Shown: piece by piece, positions 41,680 to 50,105 of the stretch
How positions within the stretch are numbered: the stretch's first letter is position 1
Layout: each line of letters opens with the position of its first letter
Notes under the pieces: generated by a model
Told to the model about the DNA's origin: nothing
What the model saw: the letters and a program-made list of their open reading frames with translations, nothing else
The model's database searches: none
Origin: JACVRW01 sp963734365
Lineage (GTDB): Bacteria > Actinomycetota > Thermoleophilia > Solirubrobacterales > Thermoleophilaceae
NCBI GenBank assembly: GCA_963734365.1
Contig: CAVTGV010000004.1
Span: forward strand, 1 to 64,000
Length of the DNA: 64,000 bases
Reading direction: 5' to 3'
Made by a program: the position numbers and the translations under genes

Positions 41680-41904
41680 ATGGAAGCGATTCTCTACGGA
41701 GTCCAGGTGATCCTCGCGGTGGTGGTGATCGCGCTGGTGCTCATGCACTCGGGCAAGGACTCGGGGCTCTCGGGCGCCTTCGGCGTCGGCACCGGCGCCG
41801 GTCCGTTCGGTGGCGGCTCGCTCGTCGAGCGCAACCTGAATCGCTGGACGATCGGCTTCGCCCTGCTGTTCGTGGTGAACGTCTTCGTGCTCCTGAAGAT
41901 CTGA
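41680..41904 (+). CDS. secG: Preprotein translocase subunit SecG
   Basis: The protein has 74 residues with two membrane helices (YGVQVILAVVVIALVLMHSG and WTIGFALLFVVNVFVLLKI) and the SecG loop GKDSGLSGAFGVGTGAGPFG between them. It is an integral part of the SecYEG translocon and matches the family length. Confidence 0.9.
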   Translation: MEAILYGVQVILAVVVIALVLMHSGKDSGLSGAFGVGTGAGPFGGGSLVERNLNRWTIGFALLFVVNVFVLLKI

Positions 41905-41917
41905 CCGCGTCGCCCCG

Positions 41918-43273
41918 CTAACCGGCCGCGTCGGTGAAGCGAGCGCCGGCCACCCGCAGCGCCGGGCACACCACGCCGGAGGCAAAGCGGCGGCCGTAGA
42001 ACTCGCCGCCGCTCACGAGCTGCTGGCGGCTCGTGAGCGCCTGCACTCCTGAGAACATCGCCAGGAGGCTCTCGGTCAGCCGCAGGTCGTGCAGCGGGCG
42101 GGTGATACGTCCGTCCTCGATCAGGAACGTGCCGTCGCGGGTGACGGCGGTCATGAGCGTCTCCTTCGGGCGGACGACGTTCTCGTACCACAGCCTCGTC
42201 ACGTACACGCCGCGCTCAACGGGGGCGCAGAGCTCGTCCGGATCGAGTGCCCCGCCGCCCGCCAGCACGAGGTTGGTGGGCTGGGGCCCGTAGGCGTCGC
42301 CGCCCGGGATCAGCGCGTGACCGGTGGACTCGGTGCCGGCCAGCGCCGCGCTGCGAATGTCGTGGACCACGCGGTGGGCCACGCCGTCCTGGATCAGGGG
42401 CAGGGGCCGCTTGTTCGTGCCCTCGGCGTCGAAGGCGCGCGGGAGCCCCGCGGCAAAGCGCGGGGAGTCGGCCAGGTTGATCGCGGGTGCGGCCACCGAC
42501 GAGCCCAGGCGGCCGCTCAGCGCCCCGCGCCCCTCCACGTGGGCCAGGCCGTTGAAGGCGGTGTCGCCGAGCAGCTCGAGGAGCGTTCCGACGGCCTGGG
42601 GCTCGAAGACCACCGGGTACTCGCCGGGGGCGAGCTCGGCCGGCTCGCCCGCGGCGGCCGCCTTGGCCGCGGCGCGGGCGCTCAGCGTTGGTGCGTCCAG
42701 GTCCGCGGAGGCCACGGCGGCTCCGGAGGCGAAGCCGCTGCGCCCGTCCGGAGCGATGCACACGACCTTCATGAAGCCGTCCGTGGTGCGGTCCGCCTCC
42801 GCGCCGTCGGGCGTGGCCACGCCGTACTCGACCTCGCCTGCCGACCACACGCCGTGGGCCTCGACCCCGGCCTGGGTCGCCTGGCCGAAGGCAGCGGCCA
42901 GCGCCGCTCCGCCGGGCGCCGGATCGAGCTGGGCGGTCTGGTCGTCGAACCCGTGGTGTGCCGGAGGCTCGGTGGGTGTGGGAAAGCCGGGGAAGGCGCC
43001 CTCGCCGGCCGCGGCGGCCACCGCGTCGGCGGCCGCGGTGGCGCGGCGGGCACACGCCGTCAGGGACTCCTCATCGATCGAATTGGTGGAGGCGCGGCCC
43101 ACATGCCCGGAGCGCAGCACGGCGAGCTCCACGGTCAGGTCGTCGACCGCGGTGGCCTGGGTCGGCACGTTGCGCGCGAAGCGCAGAAGCAGCGAGCGCT
43201 CGAGGGTCACCAGGGCGAGGCTGTCCCGTCCGGCATGCGCGACCGCGTGCGCGGCGATCTCGACCGCGTTCAC
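41918..43273 (-). CDS. PmbA/TldE-type protein of the TldD/TldE protease family
   Basis: The protein has 451 residues from the GTG at 43273. PTQATAVDDLTVELAVLRSG, VVFEPQAVGTLLELLGDTAF and AEGTNKRPLPLIQDGVAHRV follow the TldE/PmbA layout; it has no zinc HExxxH motif, as expected for the TldE half. TldD and TldE form a heterodimeric peptidase that processes modified peptides such as microcin B17 and CcdA. Start overlaps the TldD stop by 4 bases, so the complex is translated together. Confidence 0.85.
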   Translation of the reverse strand: MNAVEIAAHAVAHAGRDSLALVTLERSLLLRFARNVPTQATAVDDLTVELAVLRSGHVGRASTNSIDEESLTACARRATAAADAVAAAAGEGAFPGFPTPTEPPAHHGFDDQTAQLDPAPGGAALAAAFGQATQAGVEAHGVWSAGEVEYGVATPDGAEADRTTDGFMKVVCIAPDGRSGFASGAAVASADLDAPTLSARAAAKAAAAGEPAELAPGEYPVVFEPQAVGTLLELLGDTAFNGLAHVEGRGALSGRLGSSVAAPAINLADSPRFAAGLPRAFDAEGTNKRPLPLIQDGVAHRVVHDIRSAALAGTESTGHALIPGGDAYGPQPTNLVLAGGGALDPDELCAPVERGVYVTRLWYENVVRPKETLMTAVTRDGTFLIEDGRITRPLHDLRLTESLLAMFSGVQALTSRQQLVSGGEFYGRRFASGVVCPALRVAGARFTDAAG

Positions 43274-44709
43274 GCCACGCCCACCTCCACGTCGCGAAAG
43301 CGAGCCGGCGCGCATCCGTGCGAGACCCGCATGACCTGGCCGGGCTCGCCCTTGCCGCAGCCGAGCAGCGAGATGAGGCGCCACTCGGAGGGTGAGCACA
43401 CCGCGTCGCAGCTGCGCCAGAACTCGGGCGTGACCCCGGCGTAGCTGGGATTGCGAAGCAGGCGGCCGCGCTCGCCGCCGCGGATCTCCCATGCCGCCTC
43501 GCCCTCGAACTGGAAGTGCAGGCGCCGGCCGTCGATCGACCACGACCGGTTTGTCTCGACCAGGAGACCGTCGTCGGTGTCCGCCACCAGATCGTCGAGG
43601 GTGCCGGCGTCGCGCGGCTCCAGATTCACGTTGGTCATCCGCACGATCGGCTGGCGCGCGAAGCCGTCGGCGCGCATGCAGCCCCCGGAGCGGTCGAGTC
43701 CTGTCTCGGCGGCCGTCTCGCGCGAGGACAGGAAGCCGGCGAGCACGCCGTCGCGGACGATCGGCACCCGTTGTCCCTCCACGCCCTCGTCGTCCCAGCG
43801 GTAGCTGCCCAGTCCGAGCGGGTTGGTGGCGTCGGCCGTGACGTCGATCTGCTCCGAGCCCAGCCGGAACGAGCCGATGCCGTCCGCGGGCAGGAAGCTC
43901 GTGCCCGCGTAGGACGCCTCGCGCCCCAGCACGCGGTCCAGCTCCACCGCGTGGCCCACGGACTCGTGGATCTGAAGGCCCAGCTGCTCGCCCGCGAGGA
44001 TGAGCGTCGTCCGCTGCTGTGGACAGGCCGGAGCTGAGAGCAGCGCGGCTGCCTCCTCGGCCACCCGTGGTGCCGCCGCGGTCAGACCCAGGGCGAGGAA
44101 GCGCTCGTAGCCGCCGGGCGTGACCTGACCGCCGTGGGACGCCGGGAAGGAGCGCACCTGGGTGTGGTCGCCGTCCACGGCCACGGCGGCGATCCCGCCG
44201 CCGCACTCCGTGCTGTGCTGCTCGCACAGCGCGCCCTCGGTGCTGGCGAACAGCTTGTCCACGTGCATCGCCTCGAAGCGCGCGATCGCAATGCTCACGC
44301 CCGGCTCGGCGCGGAGCGCGGCGTCGGCCTCGGCCAGCTGCGCGAGCTTGTACTCGAGCGGCACGTCGAACGGATCGCGCTCCATCTCGGTCGCCCAGCT
44401 TCCCTGGGCTGCGGGCTCAGGAGCCAGCGCCACGGAGTCGCCCGGCCTGGGCTGGGCCCGCGCGATCGTCAGCGCCCGCTCGAGGGCATCCTCCGCGTCG
44501 CGCCGTTCCAGGCCGCGCGTGGCCGCGAAGCCCCAGGCGCCGTCGAGCCGCACGCGCACACCGATCCCTTCGCTCTCCGAGGCGTCGAGCTCGTCCAGCT
44601 CGCCGTTGCGGGTGGCAATGGTCTCCACGCGCGTGCGCACGTAGCGCGCGTCCGCGTAGTCCACGCGCAGGCGCGCGGTGTCCATCAGCTGCCGCAGCAG
44701 ATCGTGCAC
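43270..44709 (-). CDS. TldD-type zinc metallopeptidase
   Basis: The protein has 479 residues from the GTG at 44709 (an upstream GTG/ATG at 44730 is possible). DELDASESEGIGVRVRLDGA is the opening; the zinc motif is LQIHESVGHAVELDRVLGRE, with histidine-glutamate-x3-histidine and the third ligand region SCDAVCSPSEWRLISLLGCG downstream. With the PmbA-type partner it would form an active heterodimeric peptidase. A natural substrate is not evident in the neighbourhood. Confidence 0.87.
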   Translation of the reverse strand: MHDLLRQLMDTARLRVDYADARYVRTRVETIATRNGELDELDASESEGIGVRVRLDGAWGFAATRGLERRDAEDALERALTIARAQPRPGDSVALAPEPAAQGSWATEMERDPFDVPLEYKLAQLAEADAALRAEPGVSIAIARFEAMHVDKLFASTEGALCEQHSTECGGGIAAVAVDGDHTQVRSFPASHGGQVTPGGYERFLALGLTAAAPRVAEEAAALLSAPACPQQRTTLILAGEQLGLQIHESVGHAVELDRVLGREASYAGTSFLPADGIGSFRLGSEQIDVTADATNPLGLGSYRWDDEGVEGQRVPIVRDGVLAGFLSSRETAAETGLDRSGGCMRADGFARQPIVRMTNVNLEPRDAGTLDDLVADTDDGLLVETNRSWSIDGRRLHFQFEGEAAWEIRGGERGRLLRNPSYAGVTPEFWRSCDAVCSPSEWRLISLLGCGKGEPGQVMRVSHGCAPARFRDVEVGVA

Positions 44710-44742
44710 GCGGGCGAGACTAGCCCGCACCGCCGCCGAGCT

Positions 44743-45654
44743 CTAGGAGTCCAGGGTCACGAACATCGTCACGACGGTCCGGCCCGACGCGCGGCCGATC
44801 TCCACGGCATCGCAGGTGAGGCGCGCGATCGGCAGGCCCCAGCCGCCCCCGGCCGGGTCGCCGGGGGGCACCCAGCCGGTGTGCGGGTCGAGTATGCCGG
44901 CGCCGCCGTCGCTCACCTGGCAGACCAGCTCGCCCGCCTCCTCCCAGATCTCAGCGCGCACGGGCGGCTCGCCATGAACCTCGGCGTTGGTGGCCACCTC
45001 CTGGACCGCCAGCACCACGTCGTCAACGCGCGCGGGGGCCACGCCGAGGCACTCGGCGTGCTCGCGCACGGCCACCCGTAGCTCCGCCCAGGGAGACGGC
45101 AGAGTAAGCGCCGAAGCGGGAGGAGCGGCCGGCCGGCCGGGCGCGTGTTCGCCCGGCGTGGCGAAGCCGGCGGAGTCCACCGCCGCGCCGTCCTGGATGA
45201 GCTGGGGATGGGTGTGGGTGGCCATCTGGAGCACCGCTGCCGGAAGCGATCGGCCGTCGAACAGGCAGACGAAGCGCAGCGGCAGGTCGGCGAGGGCGAC
45301 GTTCACGACGGACTCGAAACGAGCCCATTCCCGGGCCGCGGCGCCGGAGCCCTCCCAGGCCCATTCGTCGATCACCCGCAGCGCTCGCTCCGCCGGGACC
45401 TCGGCGGCCAGCCGGCGCAGCTCCTGGAGACGCTCGAACGGATGCGGGAACCACGTGCGCGACTCGTGCAGCTGCACGAGCTCCGCGTCGTCTCCGAGAG
45501 CGGCCCGGAGCGAGGTGACGGTCGCGGGCTGCGCCGCCACCAGCACCGGATCGCCCAGCTCCAGCCCCAGCCGCACGAACGCGGCAGTGGCGTCCGTGAG
45601 CTGGGTCTGGGAGCGGTAGATCAGTGCCTGGTGCGAAAGCCCCTGTGAGACCAC
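44743..45654 (-). CDS. MEDS-domain anti-sigma regulatory factor-like protein with HATPase
   Basis: From the GTG at 45654 the protein has 303 residues. The N-terminal half (HQALIYRSQTQLTDATAAFV, then LRVIDEWAWEGSGAAAREWA) is a MEDS/DcmR-type sensory domain. The C-terminal half has a serine-kinase-like HATPase: VVLAVQEVATNAEVHGEPPV (N-box), VSDGGAGILDPHTGW (G1), and GGGWGLPIARLTCDAVEIGR (G2). Such proteins act in partner-switching control of sigma factors. No cognate anti-anti-sigma gene is adjacent. Confidence 0.82.
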   Translation of the reverse strand: MVSQGLSHQALIYRSQTQLTDATAAFVRLGLELGDPVLVAAQPATVTSLRAALGDDAELVQLHESRTWFPHPFERLQELRRLAAEVPAERALRVIDEWAWEGSGAAAREWARFESVVNVALADLPLRFVCLFDGRSLPAAVLQMATHTHPQLIQDGAAVDSAGFATPGEHAPGRPAAPPASALTLPSPWAELRVAVREHAECLGVAPARVDDVVLAVQEVATNAEVHGEPPVRAEIWEEAGELVCQVSDGGAGILDPHTGWVPPGDPAGGGWGLPIARLTCDAVEIGRASGRTVVTMFVTLDS

Positions 45655-45705
45655 TGTCTCGCGCCTGGGGGCCGGAGTCGCACCTGTACCGAGCGGCACT
45701 GTGGT

Positions 45706-45897
45706 CTAACGGCTGGCGGCGGGGCGTGCCGAGAGCGCGTGCTGTGGGCGGGGCCGGCGGCGCAGAAGGCTGGGCCGGCGGCGCCTGCGGCCGCGATTCT
45801 CGGCGATCAGGCTCTTCGTCGAGGTGACCGGCCGGTAGGGGTTCGGGTCACCGTAGAGCTGCTGTGAGGCGTAGGCCAGGGGTAGGGCGGGAATCAT
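45706..45897 (-). CDS. Small basic protein, unknown
   Basis: The protein has 63 residues from the ATG at 45897, with GGAGG about 7 bases upstream. MIPALPLAYASQQLYGDPNP is followed by an arginine-rich tail (NRGRRRRRPSLLRRRPRPQH). Highly basic and probably nucleic-acid or ribosome binding, but I recognise no family. Its strong ribosome binding site supports translation. Confidence 0.5.
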   Translation of the reverse strand: MIPALPLAYASQQLYGDPNPYRPVTSTKSLIAENRGRRRRRPSLLRRRPRPQHALSARPAASR

Positions 45898-46001
45898 GCG
45901 AGACCTCCAAGAGGGGACGTGACAAGCCTGCCGCTTGCCGCCCCTCTTGTGTGAGGAGTTCGTCACAGAAGCCCGCGGGCCCGCGCGAGCGGCCTTCTCC
46001 G

Positions 46002-46316
46002 CTAGGGGACGTTCGGATTGATGTCCGGGTCCGGCGAGGGCTGGTTGTCGTGCACGCCGTGCTCGAGGTGAGGCGGCTCGGGGTCCGGGCCGTCGAACTC
46101 GTTCGGCGGATCGGGAACGTCGCTGTCCGCGGGCATGCTCGCGACCCCCGCGCGACGCTGGCGCAGCGAGCTCCAGCAGGCGTCGAGCTCCCGCTGGACC
46201 GCGTGCAGGCGGTTGTGCTCCTGGTCGGTGAGCCCGCCCGACTCGCTGGCGCGCCAGAGTCGGTGCTCCTCCTCAACGAGGCGGTCGATGCGGTCGAGAA
46301 TCGGGCTCTCATCCAT
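46002..46316 (-). CDS. DUF2630 family protein
   Basis: The protein has 104 residues from the ATG at 46316. MDESPILDRIDRLVEEEHRL, then LTDQEHNRLHAVQRELDACW and SSLRQRRAGVASM are the DUF2630 pattern, a small helical actinobacterial protein. An acidic Pro/Asp tail (VPDPPNEFDGPDPEPPHLEH) is specific to this copy. Its start overlaps the end of the PucR regulator gene by 8 bases. Confidence 0.8.
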   Translation of the reverse strand: MDESPILDRIDRLVEEEHRLWRASESGGLTDQEHNRLHAVQRELDACWSSLRQRRAGVASMPADSDVPDPPNEFDGPDPEPPHLEHGVHDNQPSPDPDINPNVP

Positions 46317-47520
46317 GCGCAGTGAGGTTAGTCGCCCGGCGCCGGACCCGCTCTCGCAGCGCCAGCTCGAGCTCGAAGCGGCACTCCGGATCTTCCAGCT
46401 GCTCGCCGAGAAGGGCCCGTAGGCGGGTGAGCCGGTAGCGCGCCGTCTGTGGGTGAACCGCCATCGAGTCGGCCATCGCGGCGGCGTTGCCCTGCCTGCG
46501 CAGATAGGCGAGCGCCGTGTCCTCCATGCGAGCCCGCGACTTCGGCGTGAGCTCATCGAGGGCGGCCAGCCGCCGGCGGGCGATGCGCTCGACCAGGGCG
46601 GCGTTCTCGTACAGGAGCAGGTCGCCGAGCCGGTCGTCTGCCCGCACGAGGCCCTGCCCGGCGATCGCCCCGTCGCCTACGGCGTCGAGGGTGGTACTTG
46701 CGATGGCCCAGGACTGGGGGAGCTCGAGGAGCGGGCCCGACGGGCCGAGCACGGCCACGCCGCCCGCCACGGCCTCGGTGATCTGGTCGAGCTGCCCGGG
46801 CCCCTCCGCGTCGGGGACCACCGCACAGCCGAGCTCGCGCAGACCCGAGCTGATCACGTCGGGCGGCAGACGGCGAGCCAGCCGGCCGAGGGAGTCGAGG
46901 GGGCACACGAGCACAGCCGCTGTGCGGGGCACGCTCCACCCGGCCCTCTGGGCGGCCAGCTCGAGCTCAGCGCTGTCGGCAGGCGGGGTGTCGCGAAGCA
47001 GAAGGGCGATCAACTCGCGGCGCCTGCGCTGGCGCTCGCCCTCGCGCTCCGTGCGCGCCTCGGCATAGCCTTCGACCGAGTCGGCGGAGAGCTCCTCGAT
47101 GTAGGCGAAGATCGACTCCGCGAGCGTGCTGAGCACCTCGGCGTCGAGATTCGCGCGCCGCGCCGTCTCGGCCAGCCGGCGCCAGGCCACGCGGGCGCCC
47201 ACGCGGTAGGCGGACTGCAGCGCGTCGAGGGCGCGGCCCTGGCGCTGCTCTCCGCGACCGAGGTTCACGTAGACGTCGCGGCCCGGCTCGCGGCCGCTGT
47301 CCGGATCGCGGATCAGGGCCACGAACTGCCGCAGCGCCTCGGTCACCCCGGTGCGCACGCCATGGCCGAAGGCGCCCTCGAACGGGCGCGCGTAGTCCGG
47401 CACCTCGCGGGCGATCGTGCTGAGGATCTCCTCGGTCACGGCCGAGAGCTCCGGCTCGATCACGTCTGCCACCTCGGGTGGGAGCTTCCTCCAAGGTTCC
47501 GTGTTATCGATTCTTGTCAC
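46309..47520 (-). CDS. PucR/CdaR-type helix-turn-helix transcriptional regulator
   Basis: The protein has 403 residues. The N-terminal part contains RsbR-type helices (DVIEPELSAVTEEILSTIAR) and ALDALQSAYRVGARVAWRRL, characteristic of PucR-like regulators. The DNA-binding end is DTALAYLRRQGNAAAMADSM then AVHPQTARYRLTRLRALLGE, the PucR HTH. It is divergent from the desaturase gene with 48 bases between, and an inverted repeat in that gap is a candidate operator. It most likely controls the desaturase in response to membrane or fatty-acid state. Confidence 0.85.
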   Translation of the reverse strand: MTRIDNTEPWRKLPPEVADVIEPELSAVTEEILSTIAREVPDYARPFEGAFGHGVRTGVTEALRQFVALIRDPDSGREPGRDVYVNLGRGEQRQGRALDALQSAYRVGARVAWRRLAETARRANLDAEVLSTLAESIFAYIEELSADSVEGYAEARTEREGERQRRRRELIALLLRDTPPADSAELELAAQRAGWSVPRTAAVLVCPLDSLGRLARRLPPDVISSGLRELGCAVVPDAEGPGQLDQITEAVAGGVAVLGPSGPLLELPQSWAIASTTLDAVGDGAIAGQGLVRADDRLGDLLLYENAALVERIARRRLAALDELTPKSRARMEDTALAYLRRQGNAAAMADSMAVHPQTARYRLTRLRALLGEQLEDPECRFELELALRERVRRRATNLTAHG

Positions 47521-47533
47521 TCAGTAGATAAGA

Positions 47534-47556
47534 AACACTTGCAAACAGTGAGTGTT
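47534..47556. promoter_or_regulatory. Inverted repeat AACACT-N11-AGTGTT, candidate PucR operator
   Basis: The 48-base gap between the divergent PucR and desaturase genes contains AACACT at 47534-47539 and its exact complement AGTGTT at 47551-47556, with a nested CACT/AGTG pair (47536-47539, 47547-47550). The gap is much more AT-rich than its surroundings, so promoters for both genes must overlap it. This makes it a good autoregulatory operator candidate. Confidence 0.5.
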
Positions 47557-47568
47557 GAACCGTAGTAC

Positions 47569-48531
47569 ATGGTGGAATCCGAGCATATCCTCCATGCAAT
47601 GACCAGGTTCGAGAAGCAAATCAACCTTTGGGCCGTCGTGCTGCCCTTCGCCGCCACGATCGCCGCCGTCGTGCTCTTGTGGAACAGCGTCGTGTCGGCC
47701 ACCGATCTCGCCATCCTCGGGGTGATGTACGTGCTCACCGGGTTGGGCGTGACCGTTGGCTTCCACCGCCTGCTCACCCACCGCTCGTTCCAGGTCGCCA
47801 AGCCGGTGGAGTACACCTTCGCCGTGCTCGGCTCGATGGCCGTCCAGGGTCCGGTGATCAACTGGGTGGCCGACCACCGAAAGCATCACGCCCATGCGGA
47901 CGAGGAGGGCGATCCGCACAGCCCCCACGTCGGTCACGGCGACGGCGCCACCGGTGTGCTCCGCGGCCTCTGGCACGCCCACGTGGGCTGGCTGCTCGAG
48001 CACCAGGGCCAGGCCGGAAGCCGGCGCTACGCGAAGGACCTCACGGAGGACCGAGGCATGCGGCTGATCAACCGGCGCTTCCCGCTGCTCGTGCTGCTCA
48101 CGCTGCTCGTCCCCGCCCTGGCCGGGTGGGTGCTCACGGGCACCCTCGTGGGTGCGGCCACCGGACTTCTATGGGGCGGCCTGGTGCGCGTGTTCCTCGT
48201 GCATCACGTGACCTGGAGCGTCAACTCCGTCTGCCACTTCCTCGGCAGCCGCCGCTTCGAGACCGACGACCAGTCGCGCAACGTCTTCTGGCTGGCGCTG
48301 CCGTCCTTCGGCGAGTCCTGGCATCACAACCATCACGCCTTCCCGCGTTCGGCCGAGCACGGCCTGCGGCGCTGGGAGATCGATCCCTCGGCGCTGGTGA
48401 TCTCGGCGATGGAGAAGGTGGGCCTCGCCCGCAACGTCGTCCGGATCTCGCCGGAGCGTCAGGTCGAGCGCCAGGAGGGCGCCGCGCCGCAGCGCCGGGC
48501 CACGGCACCGCTGGAGAGCCAGGCGTCCTGA
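47569..48531 (+). CDS. Acyl-CoA delta-9 fatty acid desaturase
   Basis: The protein has 320 residues with four membrane helices. Three histidine boxes of the membrane desaturases are present: GFHRLLTHRSF, DHRKHHAHADEEGDPHS and SWHHNHHAFPRSAEHGLRRW, which bind the di-iron centre. The order and spacing match stearoyl-CoA/acyl-lipid delta-9 desaturases. It introduces a cis double bond to keep membranes fluid. No ribosome binding site is obvious; ATG 47599 is an alternative start. Likely under control of the divergent PucR regulator. Confidence 0.9.
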   Translation: MVESEHILHAMTRFEKQINLWAVVLPFAATIAAVVLLWNSVVSATDLAILGVMYVLTGLGVTVGFHRLLTHRSFQVAKPVEYTFAVLGSMAVQGPVINWVADHRKHHAHADEEGDPHSPHVGHGDGATGVLRGLWHAHVGWLLEHQGQAGSRRYAKDLTEDRGMRLINRRFPLLVLLTLLVPALAGWVLTGTLVGAATGLLWGGLVRVFLVHHVTWSVNSVCHFLGSRRFETDDQSRNVFWLALPSFGESWHHNHHAFPRSAEHGLRRWEIDPSALVISAMEKVGLARNVVRISPERQVERQEGAAPQRRATAPLESQAS

Positions 48532-48539
48532 CGGGCGAC

Positions 48540-48816
48540 TCAGCGCGGCAGGCGCATCCTCAGAGCGGGCGGCCCCGTTGCCGCCGCGGTAGAACGGCTC
48601 GAAGGCCCGCTCGCGATCGTCGCGTGAGAGCCCGTGGCCGCTGTCGGCGACCTCGATCTCCACGCCTGCGCTGTTCGACTCGGCCAGCACGGTCACGCTT
48701 CCGTCCGCGGGGGTGTGCCGGATGGCGTTCTGGATCAGGTTGAAGAGCACCCGCTGGAGCGTCACGATCGGCTCGTCGTCTACCACGAGAATGGAGCCGC
48801 GTGCGGCCGCGCTCAT
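48540..48816 (-). pseudogene. Two-component remnant: response-regulator start joined to histidine-kinase core
   Basis: The frame begins MSAAARGSILVVDDEPIV, the first strand of a receiver domain, then jumps in frame to TLQRVLFNLIQNAIRHTPAD, a histidine-kinase N-box, continuing EIEVADSGHGLSRDDRERAF and EPFYRGG (F-box). A last segment, in a neighbouring frame, reads LRMRLPR and stop at 48540, like the end of a kinase. Most of the receiver, the dimerisation helices and the G2 box are missing. At least two deletions have collapsed a regulator/kinase pair into about 280 bases. Confidence 0.65.
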
Positions 48817-48857
48817 CGAGTCAATACTGGCAGCCTCCGGCCTGCGGGTGACCGGGG

Positions 48858-49925
48858 TTAAGGACTCTGTAAGCGTCCGCCCAGCAGGCGCGGCAGCACC
48901 TCGTCGGCCACCGTCCGCTGCACGGCCTCGGAACGCAGCGGCGCCAGCATCCCGGCCGCCCGCTCCCGGTAGGCCCGCACGCGCTCCGGGGGAAGGTCGA
49001 ACGCCGCCCGCAGCGCCCGCCCCAGATCGGCGGGCTCGATGCGTTCGGCCACCAGCGCCGGCTCGAGCGCGCGCGCCATGCGCAGGGCCTCGAACGGGCC
49101 GCCCGAGGGCACCGTGGCCACGAGCGCGCCGTCGGCGAGCGCCTCGAGGGGCGCCTGGCCGAAGTCCTCCCAGCGGGCACCCGCGGCGTACACGCGGGCT
49201 CGGCGCATGCGCCCGCGAAACTCTCCGGCCGGCACCGTGCCGCGCAGGTCGAGGGTGCCGGGTTCGGGCACGCCGCTGCGGCGCAGGTGGGCCCGTGCCG
49301 TGTCGGGATGGAGGCCGTAGACCTCGAGCCGCGCGCCGGGGAGCGCCGCCGCGGCCCAGCCCGCCACGAGGATGTCGAGGCCCTTCGCCTTGGGGTCGGG
49401 CACGTAGGCGATCGCCACCTGCTCGCGATCCCCTGCGACGGGTCCCGAGGGCTCGACCGGCGGGGACACCACGATCGCCGGGGCGGCGCCGGGAGGCAGC
49501 TCGGCCACCGCGGCCTCGCTCAGCGGCAGGGTCAACGCCGCCCGGCCCAGACCGCGGCGCTCGAGCACCCGCAGGACCGCGTTGCGAGCGCCCGGGCGAT
49601 TCATCCGGGCCGGGGCGTCGAGGCGGACTGCGTAGGGAATGTCCAGCGCGGGGAGGAGCATGGCGGCGGTGGTGGTGGAGATCACGAGCGCCCGCGGGCG
49701 GTGGCGCTCGAGAGCCGCCCGCGCGGCCCGGCGAGCGGCGTGCATCTCCACCAGGTCGTTCACGGGATAGCCCCGCCGCAGCCGTCCCGCAGCGCCGAAA
49801 CGCACCGACACCGCCTCGACGCTCGCGCCCGCCCGCCTCAGCTGCTCGGCGAACTGCCGGTCCGTGTGACGCCAGCCGAGCGTGGTGCCGAGTGAGAGCA
49901 GCAGGATGTCCGGTGCGTCCGCCAT
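48858..49925 (-). CDS. Glycosyltransferase family 4-type protein
   Basis: The protein has 355 residues from the ATG at 49925. The N-terminal Rossmann half starts ILLLSLGTTLGWRHTDRQFA. The C-terminal half contains AIAYVPDPKAKGLDILVAGW, LEVYGLHPDTARAHLR and ARWEDFGQAPLEALADGALV, which includes the EALA nucleotide-sugar pocket of GT-B enzymes. Donor and acceptor unknown, presumably cell-surface polysaccharide. The upstream neighbourhood is a broken sugar-nucleotide gene set. Confidence 0.8.
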   Translation of the reverse strand: MADAPDILLLSLGTTLGWRHTDRQFAEQLRRAGASVEAVSVRFGAAGRLRRGYPVNDLVEMHAARRAARAALERHRPRALVISTTTAAMLLPALDIPYAVRLDAPARMNRPGARNAVLRVLERRGLGRAALTLPLSEAAVAELPPGAAPAIVVSPPVEPSGPVAGDREQVAIAYVPDPKAKGLDILVAGWAAAALPGARLEVYGLHPDTARAHLRRSGVPEPGTLDLRGTVPAGEFRGRMRRARVYAAGARWEDFGQAPLEALADGALVATVPSGGPFEALRMARALEPALVAERIEPADLGRALRAAFDLPPERVRAYRERAAGMLAPLRSEAVQRTVADEVLPRLLGGRLQSP

Positions 49926-49954
49926 CCGTGCGAACGCTGGCAGATGGAACGGCG

Positions 49955-50085
49955 TCAGGCCTGCCGGCGCAGCCTCGGCACGCGAGCTGCGAAGAGGACG
50001 GCCGAGCCCAGGAAGAGCGCCGCGGTGAGCAAGAGCCAGCGGTCGAAGTAGACGTCCTTGCTCAGCCCGGTGGTCCGCATGAAGC
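49955..50085 (-). pseudogene. C-terminal fragment of a membrane protein
   Basis: The minus-strand frame gives TTGLSKDVYFDRWLLLTAAL, then FLGSAVLFAARVPRLRRQA and stop. It has one membrane helix and a basic end, like the last helix of a polysaccharide or glycosyltransferase membrane protein. There is no start, and it abuts the truncated epimerase. The two broken ends mark a deletion junction around 50085-50105. Confidence 0.5.
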
Positions 50086-50105
50086 CACGCGCGGCCGGGC
50101 TGCGC

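Noticed and set aside
43270..44709. TldD/PmbA pair as maturation protease for the repeat peptides
   Set aside because: They are almost 30 kb away, are common housekeeping genes, and nothing links them to the peptides.
45699..45720. tRNA-like TGGTCTAACGGCTGG near the MEDS gene start
   Set aside because: No T-arm or acceptor pairing can be built around it.
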